From contig CAWBIU010000001.1 of the NCBI GenBank assembly GCA_963789015.1, positions 1,178,001 through 1,242,000 of the forward strand: a stretch of DNA of 64,000 nt, given 5' to 3'. The position numbers and the translations under genes were made by a program. This DNA is from JAOPZW01 sp963789015. GTDB lineage: Bacteria > Actinomycetota > Thermoleophilia > Solirubrobacterales > Solirubrobacteraceae. Below are positions 15,400 to 23,437 of the stretch, one piece after another (positions within the stretch are counted from its first letter, which is position 1; each line of letters starts with the position of its first letter). The notes under the pieces are model-generated. The model was not told the DNA's origin. It saw only the letters and a program-made list of their open reading frames with translations, and did not search any database.

Positions 15400-16821
15400 G
15401 TGACCGCGTTCGCCGATCTCGGCCTGTCCGAGACCACGATGCAAGCCCTGCACGACGTGGGCTATGAGAAGCCCAGCCCGATCCAGGAGCAGGCGATCCC
15501 GCCGATGCTCGAGGGACGCGACGTCATCGGCCAGGCCCAGACCGGCTCCGGCAAGACGGCGGCCTTCGGGCTGCCGATCCTCGAGCACGTGGATCCCGGT
15601 GTCAGCGACGTGCAGGCGCTCATCCTCACGCCGACCCGCGAGCTGTGCATCCAGGTCACCCAGGCGATCCGCGCCTACGGCCAGCGCAAGGGCGTCGACG
15701 TCGTCGCCGTCTTCGGCGGCGCGCCGATCCGCTCTCAGCAGGCCCAGCTGCGCGCCGGCGGCCACGTCGTCGTCGGCACCGTCGGGCGCGTGCTCGACCT
15801 CATCCAGCGCGCGTCGCTGATCCTCCACGACTGCCGCTTCGTCGTCCTCGACGAGGCCGACGAGATGCTCGACCTGGGCTTCCTGGAGGACGTCGAGCGC
15901 ATCCTCGCGATGACGCCCAACAGCCGCCAGACGGCGCTGTTCAGCGCCACGATGCCGCCGCCGATCCGCGCGCTCGCCGACCGCTACCTCTACGACCCGG
16001 TCCACGTGGAGGTCCAGTCGCCGACGCTGACCGTCGACTCGGTCGAGCAGTTCGCGCTCGAGGTCAAGCCGAACGACAAGGCCGACCGACTCGTCGAGGT
16101 GCTCTCGGCCGAGCGGCCCGAGCAGGCGATCGTCTTCGTGCGCACGAAGATCCGCTGCGACCAGCTGCATCGCAAGATGCGCGACCGCGGGCTGAACGTC
16201 CGCGCGCTGCACGGCGACATGTCGCAGGGCCAGCGCGACGGCGTGATGCTGTCGTTCAAGGGCGGCCGCGTGCCGATCCTCGTCGCCACCGACGTCGCCG
16301 CGCGGGGTCTGGACATCTCGACCGTCACGCACGTCATCAACTACGACGTCCCAGTCTCGCCCGACGTCTACGTCCACCGCATCGGGCGCACCGGCCGCGT
16401 CGGGCGCTCGGGGCGCGCCATCACCTTCGTCGAGCCGCGCCAGAAGCGCGAGCTGCAGGCCATCGAGCGCCACATCGGCACGCCGATCACGCCGTGGTCG
16501 GAGGGCGCCCACACGTCGCCCGCGCCGGTCAGCGAGCGCCCGCGCCGGCACTCCAAGCCGCATCTGTCGCGCGTCGAGGACGAGCCCTACGCGAAGCTGA
16601 TCGCCGCCGTCGGGCGGGCCGAGGGCGTCGAGGTCGCCGACCTCATCCACGCCGTCACGGCGGCCGCCGGCGTCGACGGCGAGGCCGTCCGCGACGTGCG
16701 CGTGCTCGAGCGCTTCTCGCTGCTGTCCGTGCCGCGCAGCGAGGCCGAGCGGATCGTCTCGGCCGTCGACGGGACGCGGCTGAACGGAACGTCCCTGCGC
16801 GTCGAGTTGGCACGCTCGTGA
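15400..16821 (+). CDS. DEAD-box ATP-dependent RNA helicase
   Basis: RNA-unwinding enzyme used in ribosome assembly or mRNA turnover, 473 residues. All core motifs are visible: Q motif PSPIQEQAIPPM, motif I AQTGSGKT, Ia PTRELCIQ, motif II DEAD (LDEADEML), motif III SAT, IV VFVRTK, V ATDVAARGLD and VI HRIGRTGRVGRSG. The C-terminus from ~residue 388 (EPYAKLIAAVGRAEGV ... LNGTSLRVELA) is a DbpA-type RNA-binding domain, so it belongs with DeaD/CsdA/DbpA helicases. It has no long basic tail. Confidence 0.95.
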   Translation: MTAFADLGLSETTMQALHDVGYEKPSPIQEQAIPPMLEGRDVIGQAQTGSGKTAAFGLPILEHVDPGVSDVQALILTPTRELCIQVTQAIRAYGQRKGVDVVAVFGGAPIRSQQAQLRAGGHVVVGTVGRVLDLIQRASLILHDCRFVVLDEADEMLDLGFLEDVERILAMTPNSRQTALFSATMPPPIRALADRYLYDPVHVEVQSPTLTVDSVEQFALEVKPNDKADRLVEVLSAERPEQAIVFVRTKIRCDQLHRKMRDRGLNVRALHGDMSQGQRDGVMLSFKGGRVPILVATDVAARGLDISTVTHVINYDVPVSPDVYVHRIGRTGRVGRSGRAITFVEPRQKRELQAIERHIGTPITPWSEGAHTSPAPVSERPRRHSKPHLSRVEDEPYAKLIAAVGRAEGVEVADLIHAVTAAAGVDGEAVRDVRVLERFSLLSVPRSEAERIVSAVDGTRLNGTSLRVELARS

Positions 16822-16868
16822 CACGTCGCTACGCGCGCGCGCCCGACCCTGTGCAACCCTGAACCATC

Positions 16869-17915
16869 GTGAGGCTCCTGGAGCGAGAGCGCACCGCGGA
16901 CGACGGCACGCCGCCGGAGGCCGCGCCTGAGCAGCCGCCCGCCGATCCCGGCGTGCGCACCTGCTCGTCCTGCGGCGCCGAGCTCCAGCCCGGGCAGGAC
17001 TGGTGCCTGAACTGCGGCGCCGCCACCGGCGCGCTCGGCGAGCGCCCCGGCTGGCGCGCGGCGATGACGGTGCTCGGCCTCACGCTCGTGCTCGTCGCCG
17101 GTGCGGTCGCGGCCGCGTACGCGGCGCTCAGCGACGACCCCACCCGCAGCGTCGTCGCCTCGACCCCGCCGGCCACGGCGCCGCCCGCCGCGGTCCCGCC
17201 GGCCGCCACGACGCCGACCGACACGACGCCCGGCGGAGCCGACGGCGAGACCGGGACGCTGCCCGAGGTCGATCCGCCGTCGAGCAGCACGAACGAGGAC
17301 TCGCCCGGCCAGGTCACGCCGACGCCGACGTCGAGCACCCCGGTGCCAACCCCGGCCCCGACGCCCACTCCGACCCCGACGCCGACGCCGACCCCGTCGG
17401 ACACCGGCTCGTCGCCCTCGCCCGGCTCGACCACGCCGACGCCGCCGGCGACCCCGGCCGCCAAGGCGATCGACGTCAAGGACGACCAGGTCGCGGTGTA
17501 CGACCCGTACGGCCGCGCCCGCGCCGCCGGCGCGCCGGCCAAGGCGCTCGACGGCGACCGCAAGACCTCGTGGTACATCGACGCCGCGCCCGGCTCGCCG
17601 TCGATGGGCATGGGCTACGTCGTCAACCTCGGCGAGGCGCGCGGCATCCGCCGCATCGAGCTGCGCACGCCGACGCCCGGCTTCAGCGTCGAGGTCTACG
17701 CCACCGACGAGGCGACCCCGCCGCCGAACATCCTCGACTCGCGCTGGGCCCACATCCGTGACAAGGACCAGGTCGGCGCCGATCGGGACAAGCAGCCCGA
17801 GAAGATCGTGCTCGGCGCGGGTACGAGCAAGTACCAGAACGTTCTGCTGTGGATCACCAAGCCTCCGGCGACGGGCACGCGAGTGCGCATCGCCGAGCTG
17901 CAGCTCTTCGGCTGA
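16869..17915 (+). CDS. zinc-ribbon, membrane helix, Thr/Pro linker and discoidin-like domain protein
   Basis: A four-part protein of 348 residues. Residues 32-49 form a zinc ribbon (Cys32, Cys35, Cys46, Cys49: CSSCGAEL..CLNCG). Residues ~59-85 are a membrane helix (AAMTVLGLTLVLVAGAV). Residues ~90-200 are a Thr/Pro/Ser linker with a TP repeat, typical of a cell-wall spacer. Residues ~200-348 resemble an F5/8 type C (discoidin) beta-sandwich: DGDRKTSWYID, RRIELRTPTPGFSVEVY, VRIAELQLFG. The topology implies a cytosolic ribbon and an exported ligand-binding domain. Partner unknown. Confidence 0.8.
   Translation: MRLLERERTADDGTPPEAAPEQPPADPGVRTCSSCGAELQPGQDWCLNCGAATGALGERPGWRAAMTVLGLTLVLVAGAVAAAYAALSDDPTRSVVASTPPATAPPAAVPPAATTPTDTTPGGADGETGTLPEVDPPSSSTNEDSPGQVTPTPTSSTPVPTPAPTPTPTPTPTPTPSDTGSSPSPGSTTPTPPATPAAKAIDVKDDQVAVYDPYGRARAAGAPAKALDGDRKTSWYIDAAPGSPSMGMGYVVNLGEARGIRRIELRTPTPGFSVEVYATDEATPPPNILDSRWAHIRDKDQVGADRDKQPEKIVLGAGTSKYQNVLLWITKPPATGTRVRIAELQLFG
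17333..17405 (+). repeat. Thr/Pro codon repeat
   Basis: A run of near-identical six-base units of the type CCGACN coding for alternating Thr and Pro within the linker of the discoidin-like protein. It is a coding microsatellite, prone to length change by slippage. Confidence 0.75.
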
Positions 17916-17951
17916 TCCCCTTAACCCGAACCCGACGATCGGAGACCCGCC

Positions 17952-18419
17952 GTGTCGACGGCCACCATGCGCACCAGCGAGGGCGACATCACGTTCGAGC
18001 TGTTCGACGAGGACGCCCCCAAGACGGTCGCCAACTTCAAGCAGCTCGCATCGCAGGGCTTCTACGACGGCCTCATCTTCCACCGTGTGATCCCCGACTT
18101 CATGATCCAGGGCGGCTGCCCCGAGGGCACCGGGATGGGCGGCCCCGGCTACACGTTCGAGGACGAGATCAACCCGCACAAGATCGTGCGCGGCGCGCTG
18201 GCGATGGCCAACGCGGGCCCCAACACGAACGGCTCGCAGTTCTTCATCGTCACCACCGAGGAGGCGCCCTGGCTGGACGGCAAGCACACCGTCTTCGGCG
18301 AGGTCACGGGCGGGATGGACGTCGTCGACAAGATCGGCACCACCGAGACCGACGGCCGCGACCGTCCCGTCGAGCCGATGGGGCTCTCGACGATCGAGGT
18401 CGAGCAGGACACCGTGTAG
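17952..18419 (+). CDS. cyclophilin-type peptidyl-prolyl cis-trans isomerase
   Basis: Catalyses proline isomerisation during protein folding; 155 residues, a minimal cytosolic cyclophilin without signal peptide. Catalytic and binding residues are in FHRVIPDFMIQGG (Arg, Phe, Met, Gln), ALAMANAGPNTNGSQFFI, and the Trp-bearing PWLDGKHTVFGEV. The GTG start has a GGAG site about eight bases upstream. It follows the discoidin-like gene by 36 bp and may share its transcript. A 7-bp hairpin lies 20 bp after the stop. Confidence 0.95.
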   Translation: MSTATMRTSEGDITFELFDEDAPKTVANFKQLASQGFYDGLIFHRVIPDFMIQGGCPEGTGMGGPGYTFEDEINPHKIVRGALAMANAGPNTNGSQFFIVTTEEAPWLDGKHTVFGEVTGGMDVVDKIGTTETDGRDRPVEPMGLSTIEVEQDTV

Positions 18420-18439
18420 GACGCAAGGACGAGGCGCGA

Positions 18440-18457
18440 CTCGGCCGGATGGCCGAG
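18440..18457. terminator. hairpin after the cyclophilin gene
   Basis: CTCGGCC-GGAT-GGCCGAG, perfect 7-bp stem with a 4-nt loop. No T-run follows, so if it ends transcription it is of the T-less type common in GC-rich actinobacteria. Confidence 0.35.
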
Positions 18458-18478
18458 GCCGGCGCGCGCGGCGCGCCG

Positions 18479-18484
18479 TAGGCT
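18479..18484 (+). promoter_or_regulatory. -10-like TAGGCT, sensor kinase
   Basis: TAGGCT followed by seven bases and the ATG at 18492; no Shine-Dalgarno. Confidence 0.47.
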
Positions 18485-18491
18485 GGCGGGG

Positions 18492-19625
18492 ATGGACGAG
18501 CCCCGCCGGCACCCCGCGCTCCAGGCGATGAGCGACGCGGTGCTCGGCATCGCCGCCGAGCTGTCGGTCGAGCCCGTCCTGCAGCGCCTCGTCGACGCCG
18601 CGCGCGGCCTGGCCGGCGCGCGCTACGCGGCGATCGGCGTGCCCGACGGCGAGGGCGCCTTCGAGCAGTTCATCACCTCGGGGATGAGCGACGAGCTCGT
18701 CGCCGAGATGGGCCCGCTGCCGCGCACCCACGGGATGCTCGGCGCGATGCTCGAGTCGCAGGCGCCGCACCGCACCGATGACATCCGCCGCGATCCGCGC
18801 TTCCGCGGCTGGTGGCCGTCGGCGCACCCCGAGATGCGCTCGTTCCTGGGCGTACCGATCGTCTCGCGCGGCGACGTGGCCGGCGCCTTCTACCTGACCG
18901 ACAAGGAGGGCGCGCCCGCCTTCGACGAGGCCGACGAGCAGCTGATCGTGATGCTCGCCGCGCACGCCGCGGTGGCGATCGAGAACGCGCGCCTGTTCGA
19001 GCGCAGCCGCGAGCTGAGCATCCTCGAGGAGCGCAACCGCGTCGCGCGCGACCTGCACGACTCCGTCTCCCAGCGGCTGTTCGGGGTCGTGCTCGCGGCC
19101 GAGACGGCGGCCGAGCTGCTCGACCGCGACGCCGGCGCGGCGCGCACCCAGATCGAGCGCGCCCAGGAGCTCGCGCACGGCGCGATGGACGAGCTGCGCG
19201 CGCTGATCTTCGAGCTGCGCCCGCCCGCCCTGGCCGACGAGGGCCTGGCCTCGGCGCTGCGTAAGCACCTCGCCGTGCTGCGCCGCGTCCACGACCTCGA
19301 CATCGCGCTGCGCGTCGCGGGCACGCCGCGCCTCGGCCCGGCAGTCGACTCGCAGGTGTTCCGCATCGCCCAGGAGGCGGTCAACAACGCGCTGCGCCAC
19401 GCGGGCGCCCGGCGCATCGCCGTGGCGCTGGACGCGCGCAACGGGCGCTTCGCGCTGACCGTCCAGGACGACGGCGCGGGCTTCGACCCGGCCGCGCCGG
19501 CGCTGCGCGCACGCCGCCTCGGCCTGACTTCGATGGAGGAGCGCGCTCGCGCGCTCGGGGGCACGCTGACGATCGCCTCCGAGCCCGGGGCGGGGACCAC
19601 GGTCACGCTCGAGGTGGGCGCGTGA
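18492..19625 (+). CDS. GAF-domain sensor histidine kinase (NarL/DegS type)
   Basis: Cytosolic two-component kinase, 377 residues, no membrane helix. A GAF domain occupies residues ~20-165 (sensing a small ligand, redox state or gas), the phosphoacceptor box is EERNRVARDLHDSVSQRL (His in RDLHDS), and the ATPase domain has EAVNNALRHAGA (N box), DDGAGFD (G1) and GLTSMEERARALGG (G2). The arrangement matches DevS/NarX-like HisKA_3 kinases, but has one GAF and no haem signature that I can identify. Overlaps its response regulator by four bases. Confidence 0.94.
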   Translation: MDEPRRHPALQAMSDAVLGIAAELSVEPVLQRLVDAARGLAGARYAAIGVPDGEGAFEQFITSGMSDELVAEMGPLPRTHGMLGAMLESQAPHRTDDIRRDPRFRGWWPSAHPEMRSFLGVPIVSRGDVAGAFYLTDKEGAPAFDEADEQLIVMLAAHAAVAIENARLFERSRELSILEERNRVARDLHDSVSQRLFGVVLAAETAAELLDRDAGAARTQIERAQELAHGAMDELRALIFELRPPALADEGLASALRKHLAVLRRVHDLDIALRVAGTPRLGPAVDSQVFRIAQEAVNNALRHAGARRIAVALDARNGRFALTVQDDGAGFDPAAPALRARRLGLTSMEERARALGGTLTIASEPGAGTTVTLEVGA

Positions 19626-20272
19626 TCCGCGTGCTCATCGCCGACGACCACGCGGTCGTCCGCCAGGGGCTGCGCACGTTCCTCGAGCTGCACGACGACA
19701 TCGAGGTCGTCGGCGAGGCGGCGGACGGCGTCGAGGCGGTCGCGGCGGTGGCCGAGACGACGCCCGACGTCGCGCTCGTCGACCTCGTCATGCCGCGGCT
19801 CGGCGGCATCGAGGCGATCCGGCGGATCCGCGACGGCAGCCCCGCCACGCGCGTGCTCGTGCTCACGAGCTTCGCCGACGACGACACCGTGCTGCCCGCG
19901 CTGCGCGCCGGCGCGGCGGGATACCTGCTCAAGGACGTCCAGCCGCGCGAGCTCATCGGCGCGATCCGCTCCGTCCACCACGGCGAGGCGACGCTCGCCC
20001 CCGCGGTGGCCACGATGCTCGTCGAGCAGCTCGGCTCGGAGGCGACCGACGAGCCGCGCGCGCGCGACGACGGGCTGACCCCGCGCGAGCGCGAGGTGCT
20101 CGCCCAGGTCGCCCGCGGGCTGCCGAACAAGCTCATCGCGCTCGAGCTCGGCGTGTCCGAGCGCACGGTCAAGACGCACGTCAGCAACATCCTCGGCAAG
20201 CTCGGCTTCACCGACCGCACGCAGGCGGCCGTCTACGCCGTGCGCCACGGCGTCCTCGGCCCTCAGGACTAG
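19622..20272 (+). CDS. NarL/FixJ-family response regulator
   Basis: Partner of the preceding kinase, 216 residues. The receiver domain has the acidic pocket DDH near residue 8, phosphoacceptor Asp in VALVDLVMPRLGG, and Lys in YLLKDVQP. The C-terminal LuxR-type helix-turn-helix reads LTPREREVLAQVARGLPNKLIA and ERTVKTHVSNIL. The GTG start overlaps the kinase stop (GTGA), so synthesis of the pair is coupled. Its last codons and stop lie in a perfect 16-bp palindrome (20263-20278). Confidence 0.95.
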   Translation: MIRVLIADDHAVVRQGLRTFLELHDDIEVVGEAADGVEAVAAVAETTPDVALVDLVMPRLGGIEAIRRIRDGSPATRVLVLTSFADDDTVLPALRAGAAGYLLKDVQPRELIGAIRSVHHGEATLAPAVATMLVEQLGSEATDEPRARDDGLTPREREVLAQVARGLPNKLIALELGVSERTVKTHVSNILGKLGFTDRTQAAVYAVRHGVLGPQD

Positions 20273-20278
20273 TCCTGA
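20263..20278. promoter_or_regulatory. perfect 16-bp palindrome at the response-regulator stop codon
   Basis: TCAGGACTAGTCCTGA, no loop, spanning the stop codon TAG of the response regulator and ending 43 bp before the SDR start. NarL-type regulators bind inverted heptamers, so this may be a site for the regulator just encoded. A loopless palindrome fits a protein-binding site better than a terminator. Confidence 0.42.
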
Positions 20279-20308
20279 TTCCCGATGGCCGGCGGGAGGC
20301 GGGCGGCG

Positions 20309-20314
20309 TAGCGT
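20309..20314 (+). promoter_or_regulatory. -10-like TAGCGT, SDR-queA operon
   Basis: TAGCGT followed by six bases and the ATG at 20321; no Shine-Dalgarno. Confidence 0.45.
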
Positions 20315-20320
20315 CGAGGC

Positions 20321-21019
20321 ATGCCCTCAAGCGCCCCCGTCGCCATCGTCACCGGCGCCTCGCGCGGCCTCGGCCTCGCCCTCGCGCGCGAGCTGGCCGG
20401 CCGCGGCTGGCGGCTCGTCATCGACGCCCGGGGCGCCGAGGCGCTCGAGCAGGCACGAGCCGAGCTGGCCTCCCGCGCCGACGTGACGGCGCTGGCCGGC
20501 GACGTCGCCGACGCGTGGCACCGCGAGGCGCTCGTGGAGGCCGCGGGGCCGCGGCTGGACCTGCTCGTCAACAACGCCAGCGTGCTCGGCCCGAGCCCGC
20601 TGCCCGCGCTCGCCGACCTCGACCCAGACGAGCTGTCGCGCATCCTGGCAATCAACGTCGTGGCGCCGGTGGCGCTCGCCGCGCTGGCCGTCGCGCGCAT
20701 GCCCGCCGGCGCGGCGATCGTCAACGTGACCTCGGACGCCGCGGTCGAGCCGTACCCCGGCTGGGGCGGCTACGGGATGTCCAAGGCGGCGCTCGAGCAG
20801 GCGACGCGGATCCTCGCCGCCGAGCACCCGGCGCTGCGCATCCACGCCGTCGACCCCGGCGACATGCGGACCCGCATGCAGCAGGACGCGTTCCCGGGCG
20901 AGGACATCAGCGACCGCCCGCCGCCCGAGGAGAGCGTCCCCGGCCTGCTCACGCTGATCGAGGGCGACCGGCCGAGCGGGCGCTGGCAGGCGCGCGAGGT
21001 CTCCGCGGTGGGAGCGTGA
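20321..21019 (+). CDS. short-chain dehydrogenase/reductase (SDR)
   Basis: NAD(P)-dependent oxidoreductase, 232 residues, classical SDR. Cofactor motif TGASRGLG is at residues ~11-18, LLVNNASVLG is the NNAG-type motif, and the active site shows Ser in VNVTSDAAV, with Tyr and Lys in GWGGYGMSKAALEQATR (YxxxK). PVDP/AVDPGDMRTRM follows. Substrate unknown. It overlaps the downstream queA-like gene by four bases, an unusual pairing, so the two proteins are probably made together. Confidence 0.92.
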   Translation: MPSSAPVAIVTGASRGLGLALARELAGRGWRLVIDARGAEALEQARAELASRADVTALAGDVADAWHREALVEAAGPRLDLLVNNASVLGPSPLPALADLDPDELSRILAINVVAPVALAALAVARMPAGAAIVNVTSDAAVEPYPGWGGYGMSKAALEQATRILAAEHPALRIHAVDPGDMRTRMQQDAFPGEDISDRPPPEESVPGLLTLIEGDRPSGRWQAREVSAVGA

Positions 21020-22044
21020 GCGCCGTCGCCGCCTTCACGCTCCCCGAGCGGCTCGAGGCCCACGAGCCGCCCGAGGCGCGGGGGCTGGCCCGCGACGGCG
21101 TCCGCATGCTCGTCGCCGAGCGCGGCACCGGCCGCCTGGCCCATCGCCGCGCGCGCGACCTGCCCGCCGTGCTCGCGCCCGGCGACCTCGTCGTCGTGAA
21201 CACGTCGGCGACGCTGCCCGCCGCGGTGCGAGCGCGGCGGGCCGACGGGACCGTGCTCGACCTCCACATCTCGGTGCCCGTTCCCGGCTCCGAGCACCGC
21301 CTCGTCGAACTGCGCCGCGACGGCGCGCGCTTCGGCGACGGGCGTGCCGGCGAGGTCCTCGAGCTGCCCGGGCGCGGCCGGGCGACGCTCGTCGCCCGCT
21401 ACGTGTCCTCGCCGCGGCTGTGGGTCGCCGCGCTGATGCTGCCCGCGCCGCTGACCGCCTACCTCGCCCACCACGGCGTGCCCGTGCGCTACCGCCACGT
21501 CACGCGGCCGTGGCCGCTGAGCGACCTGCAGACCGTCTACGCGCTCGAGCCGGGCAGCAGCGAGATGCCGAGCGCGGGGCGCCCGCTGACGGCCGACCTG
21601 CTGACGGCGGCCATGGCGCGCGGGATCGCGGTCGCGCCGATCGTCCTGCACTGCGGCCTGTCCTCGCCCGAGGAGGGCGAGCCGCCGGTGCCCGAGCCCT
21701 ACCGCGTGCCCGCCGCGACAGCGCGGCTCGTCGAGCTCACGCGCCGCGCCGGCGGGCGCGTGATCGCGGTCGGGACGACGGTCGTGCGCGCGCTCGAGAC
21801 GGTCGCGGAGCCGGGCGGCGCCGTCGCGCCCGGCGAGGGCTTCGCGCACGTCGTCGTCACCCCTGAGCGCGGCGTACGCGTCGTCGACGGCCTGCTCACG
21901 GGCTGGCACGAGCCCGACGCGCCGCACCTGGCGATGCTGCGCGCCATCGGCGGCGAGCGGCTCGTCGAGCGCTCCTACGCCGCGGCGCTGGCCGAGGGCT
22001 ACCTCTGGCACGAGTTCGGCGACGTGCACCTGCTGCTGCCGTAA
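21016..22044 (+). CDS. queA: S-adenosylmethionine:tRNA ribosyltransferase-isomerase (QueA-like)
   Basis: QueA moves the ribosyl group of SAM onto 7-aminomethyl-deazaguanine in tRNA, the penultimate step to queuosine. The 342-residue product has family signatures: LAPGDLVVVNTSATLPA, VRYRHVTRPWPLSDLQTVYA (the family has Y-N-T-VFA-type residues here), VGTTVVRALET and GWHEPDAPHLAMLRA, followed by the end LWHEFGDVHLLLP. It departs from E. coli QueA at several positions, and no tgt, queC-F or queG lies in the window, so a divergent substrate remains possible. GTG start overlaps the SDR stop. Confidence 0.82.
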   Translation: MSAVAAFTLPERLEAHEPPEARGLARDGVRMLVAERGTGRLAHRRARDLPAVLAPGDLVVVNTSATLPAAVRARRADGTVLDLHISVPVPGSEHRLVELRRDGARFGDGRAGEVLELPGRGRATLVARYVSSPRLWVAALMLPAPLTAYLAHHGVPVRYRHVTRPWPLSDLQTVYALEPGSSEMPSAGRPLTADLLTAAMARGIAVAPIVLHCGLSSPEEGEPPVPEPYRVPAATARLVELTRRAGGRVIAVGTTVVRALETVAEPGGAVAPGEGFAHVVVTPERGVRVVDGLLTGWHEPDAPHLAMLRAIGGERLVERSYAAALAEGYLWHEFGDVHLLLP

Positions 22045-22070
22045 GGCCCCGCGTCGGCACGTGACAGTCG

Positions 22071-22087
22071 TCCACGCCATGCGTGGG
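22071..22087. terminator. intrinsic-terminator-like hairpin after queA
   Basis: CCACGC-CAT-GCGTGG followed by GTTTCTGT, which is T-rich by the standards of this genome. It lies between the convergent ends of queA and the MFS gene and could serve either. Confidence 0.5.
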
Positions 22088-22131
22088 TTTCTGTCCATTG
22101 GCGACCGAAGAGACCCGGGACGCTCGCAGCG

Positions 22132-23364
22132 CTAGGCCGACGCCGGAGCCAGCCGCGCGCGGCGCGTGCGGAGGCTCGCGAGCAGCACCGCAGCGGCGAA
22201 GCACAGCACGCCCGAGACGACGAACACGCCGTCGTAGGTGCCCGAGCTGTCGCGGACGAAGCCGGCGGCCCAGGCGGCGACCGCGCCGCCGAACTGGTGG
22301 GCGGCGAAGATCCAGCCGAAGGCGACGAGCCCGACCTCGCGCCCGAAGCGCTGCGTGACGAGCGCGACCGTCGGCGGCACGGTGGCGATCCAGTCCAGGC
22401 CGTAGAAGACCGTGAACGCGGTCAGGACCGGGCCCTCGAGGCTCAGTGCCGTGGGCAGGATGAGCAGCGAGATGCCACGCCCGGTGTAGTAGATGAGCAG
22501 CAGCAGCCGGGCCGAGTAGCGGTCGGTCAGCCAGCCCGAGGCCGTCGTCCCGGCGATGTCGAGCACGCCCATCGCCGCGAGCAGGCCGGCCGCCTGGCCG
22601 GCAGGGATCCCGTGGTCGTGGGCCGACGGGATCAGGTGCACGGCGATCAGCCCCACGGTCGTCGCGCCGCAGATGAAGAACGACCCCGCCAGCGCGATGA
22701 AGACGCGGTCTCCCGCGACGCGCCGCAGCACCGGGACGGCCTGCGGGCGCGGGCCGGGGTCGGCGGTCTCCATCTCGCCGCCGTACGGAGCGAGCCCGTA
22801 GTCGGCGGGGCGGTCGCGCAGTCCGCCGAGCACGCACAGCAGGGCGACGATCGCCGCGCCGGCGACGATGCCCATGACCCAGCGCCAGTCCGTCGTCTCG
22901 GTGATCCGCGCCATCGCGGGCAGGAAGATGAGCTGGCCGGTCGAGTTGGCGGCGGTGAGCAGCCCGACGACGAGGCCGCGGCGGGCGACGAACCAGCGCC
23001 CGGCGATCGCCGCGGCGAGGACCGGCGCCACGGCGCCCGTCGCCGCGCCGGCGACGAGGCCCCACAGCACGTAGAGCTGCCACAGCGCGGTGACCTGGGT
23101 GATCGCGGCGGCGCTCACCACGATGCCGGTGAGCGCGACGACGACGACACGCGTCAGCCCGAAGCGCTCGGTGAACGACGCCGCGAAGGGCGCCGAGATG
23201 CCGAAGACGAGGAGGTTGACCGCGGCCGCCGTGGAGATCTGGCCGTGCGTCCAGCCGAACTCCATCATCAGCGGCTCCATCAGGACGCCGAACGTCGCGC
23301 GGATCGCCGCCGCCGCGAGGAGCGCGATGAACCCGGCCGCGGCGACGTACCACGCGCGATGCAT
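22132..23364 (-). CDS. MFS transporter (OxlT/MCT-like)
   Basis: Twelve-helix major facilitator, 410 residues. It begins MHRAWYVAAAGFIALLAAAAIR; FGVLMEPLMMEFGWTHGQIS and the later WRWVMGIVAGA match the oxalate/formate antiporter and monocarboxylate-transporter group. SERFGLTR-like loop 2-3 is FTERFGLTRVV. Likely substrate an organic anion; direction unknown. Divergent from the GlxA-like regulator at 23437, which is a natural candidate to control it. CAGGGT eight bases before the ATG is a weak -10 candidate. Confidence 0.9.
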   Translation of the reverse strand: MHRAWYVAAAGFIALLAAAAIRATFGVLMEPLMMEFGWTHGQISTAAAVNLLVFGISAPFAASFTERFGLTRVVVVALTGIVVSAAAITQVTALWQLYVLWGLVAGAATGAVAPVLAAAIAGRWFVARRGLVVGLLTAANSTGQLIFLPAMARITETTDWRWVMGIVAGAAIVALLCVLGGLRDRPADYGLAPYGGEMETADPGPRPQAVPVLRRVAGDRVFIALAGSFFICGATTVGLIAVHLIPSAHDHGIPAGQAAGLLAAMGVLDIAGTTASGWLTDRYSARLLLLIYYTGRGISLLILPTALSLEGPVLTAFTVFYGLDWIATVPPTVALVTQRFGREVGLVAFGWIFAAHQFGGAVAAWAAGFVRDSSGTYDGVFVVSGVLCFAAAVLLASLRTRRARLAPASA

Positions 23365-23402
23365 GGGCGGACACCCTGCCGGGTCGGCGCCACGCGCGCG
23401 AG

Positions 23403-23437
23403 TGGCAGAAAAGACAATGTTCGCTAGATTCCTGCCA
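23403..23437. promoter_or_regulatory. TGGCAG...CTGCCA repeat with TAGATT -10, MFS / GlxA-like intergenic
   Basis: TGGCAG (23403-23408) and CTGCCA (23432-23437) form an inverted repeat with a 23-bp centre that contains the -10-like TAGATT (23425-23430), six bases before the ATG at 23437. The repeat would let a regulator bound across it block its own promoter. Confidence 0.35.

Noticed and set aside
17333..17405. CCGACN repeats as a possible regulatory or CRISPR-like array
   Set aside because: They are in frame and code a Thr/Pro linker; no spacers or conserved repeat of CRISPR length.
16587..19400. 937-residue open frame on the minus strand across helicase, discoidin-like, cyclophilin and kinase genes
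   Set aside because: Antisense shadow: it covers four well-supported plus-strand genes and lacks any recognisable motif.
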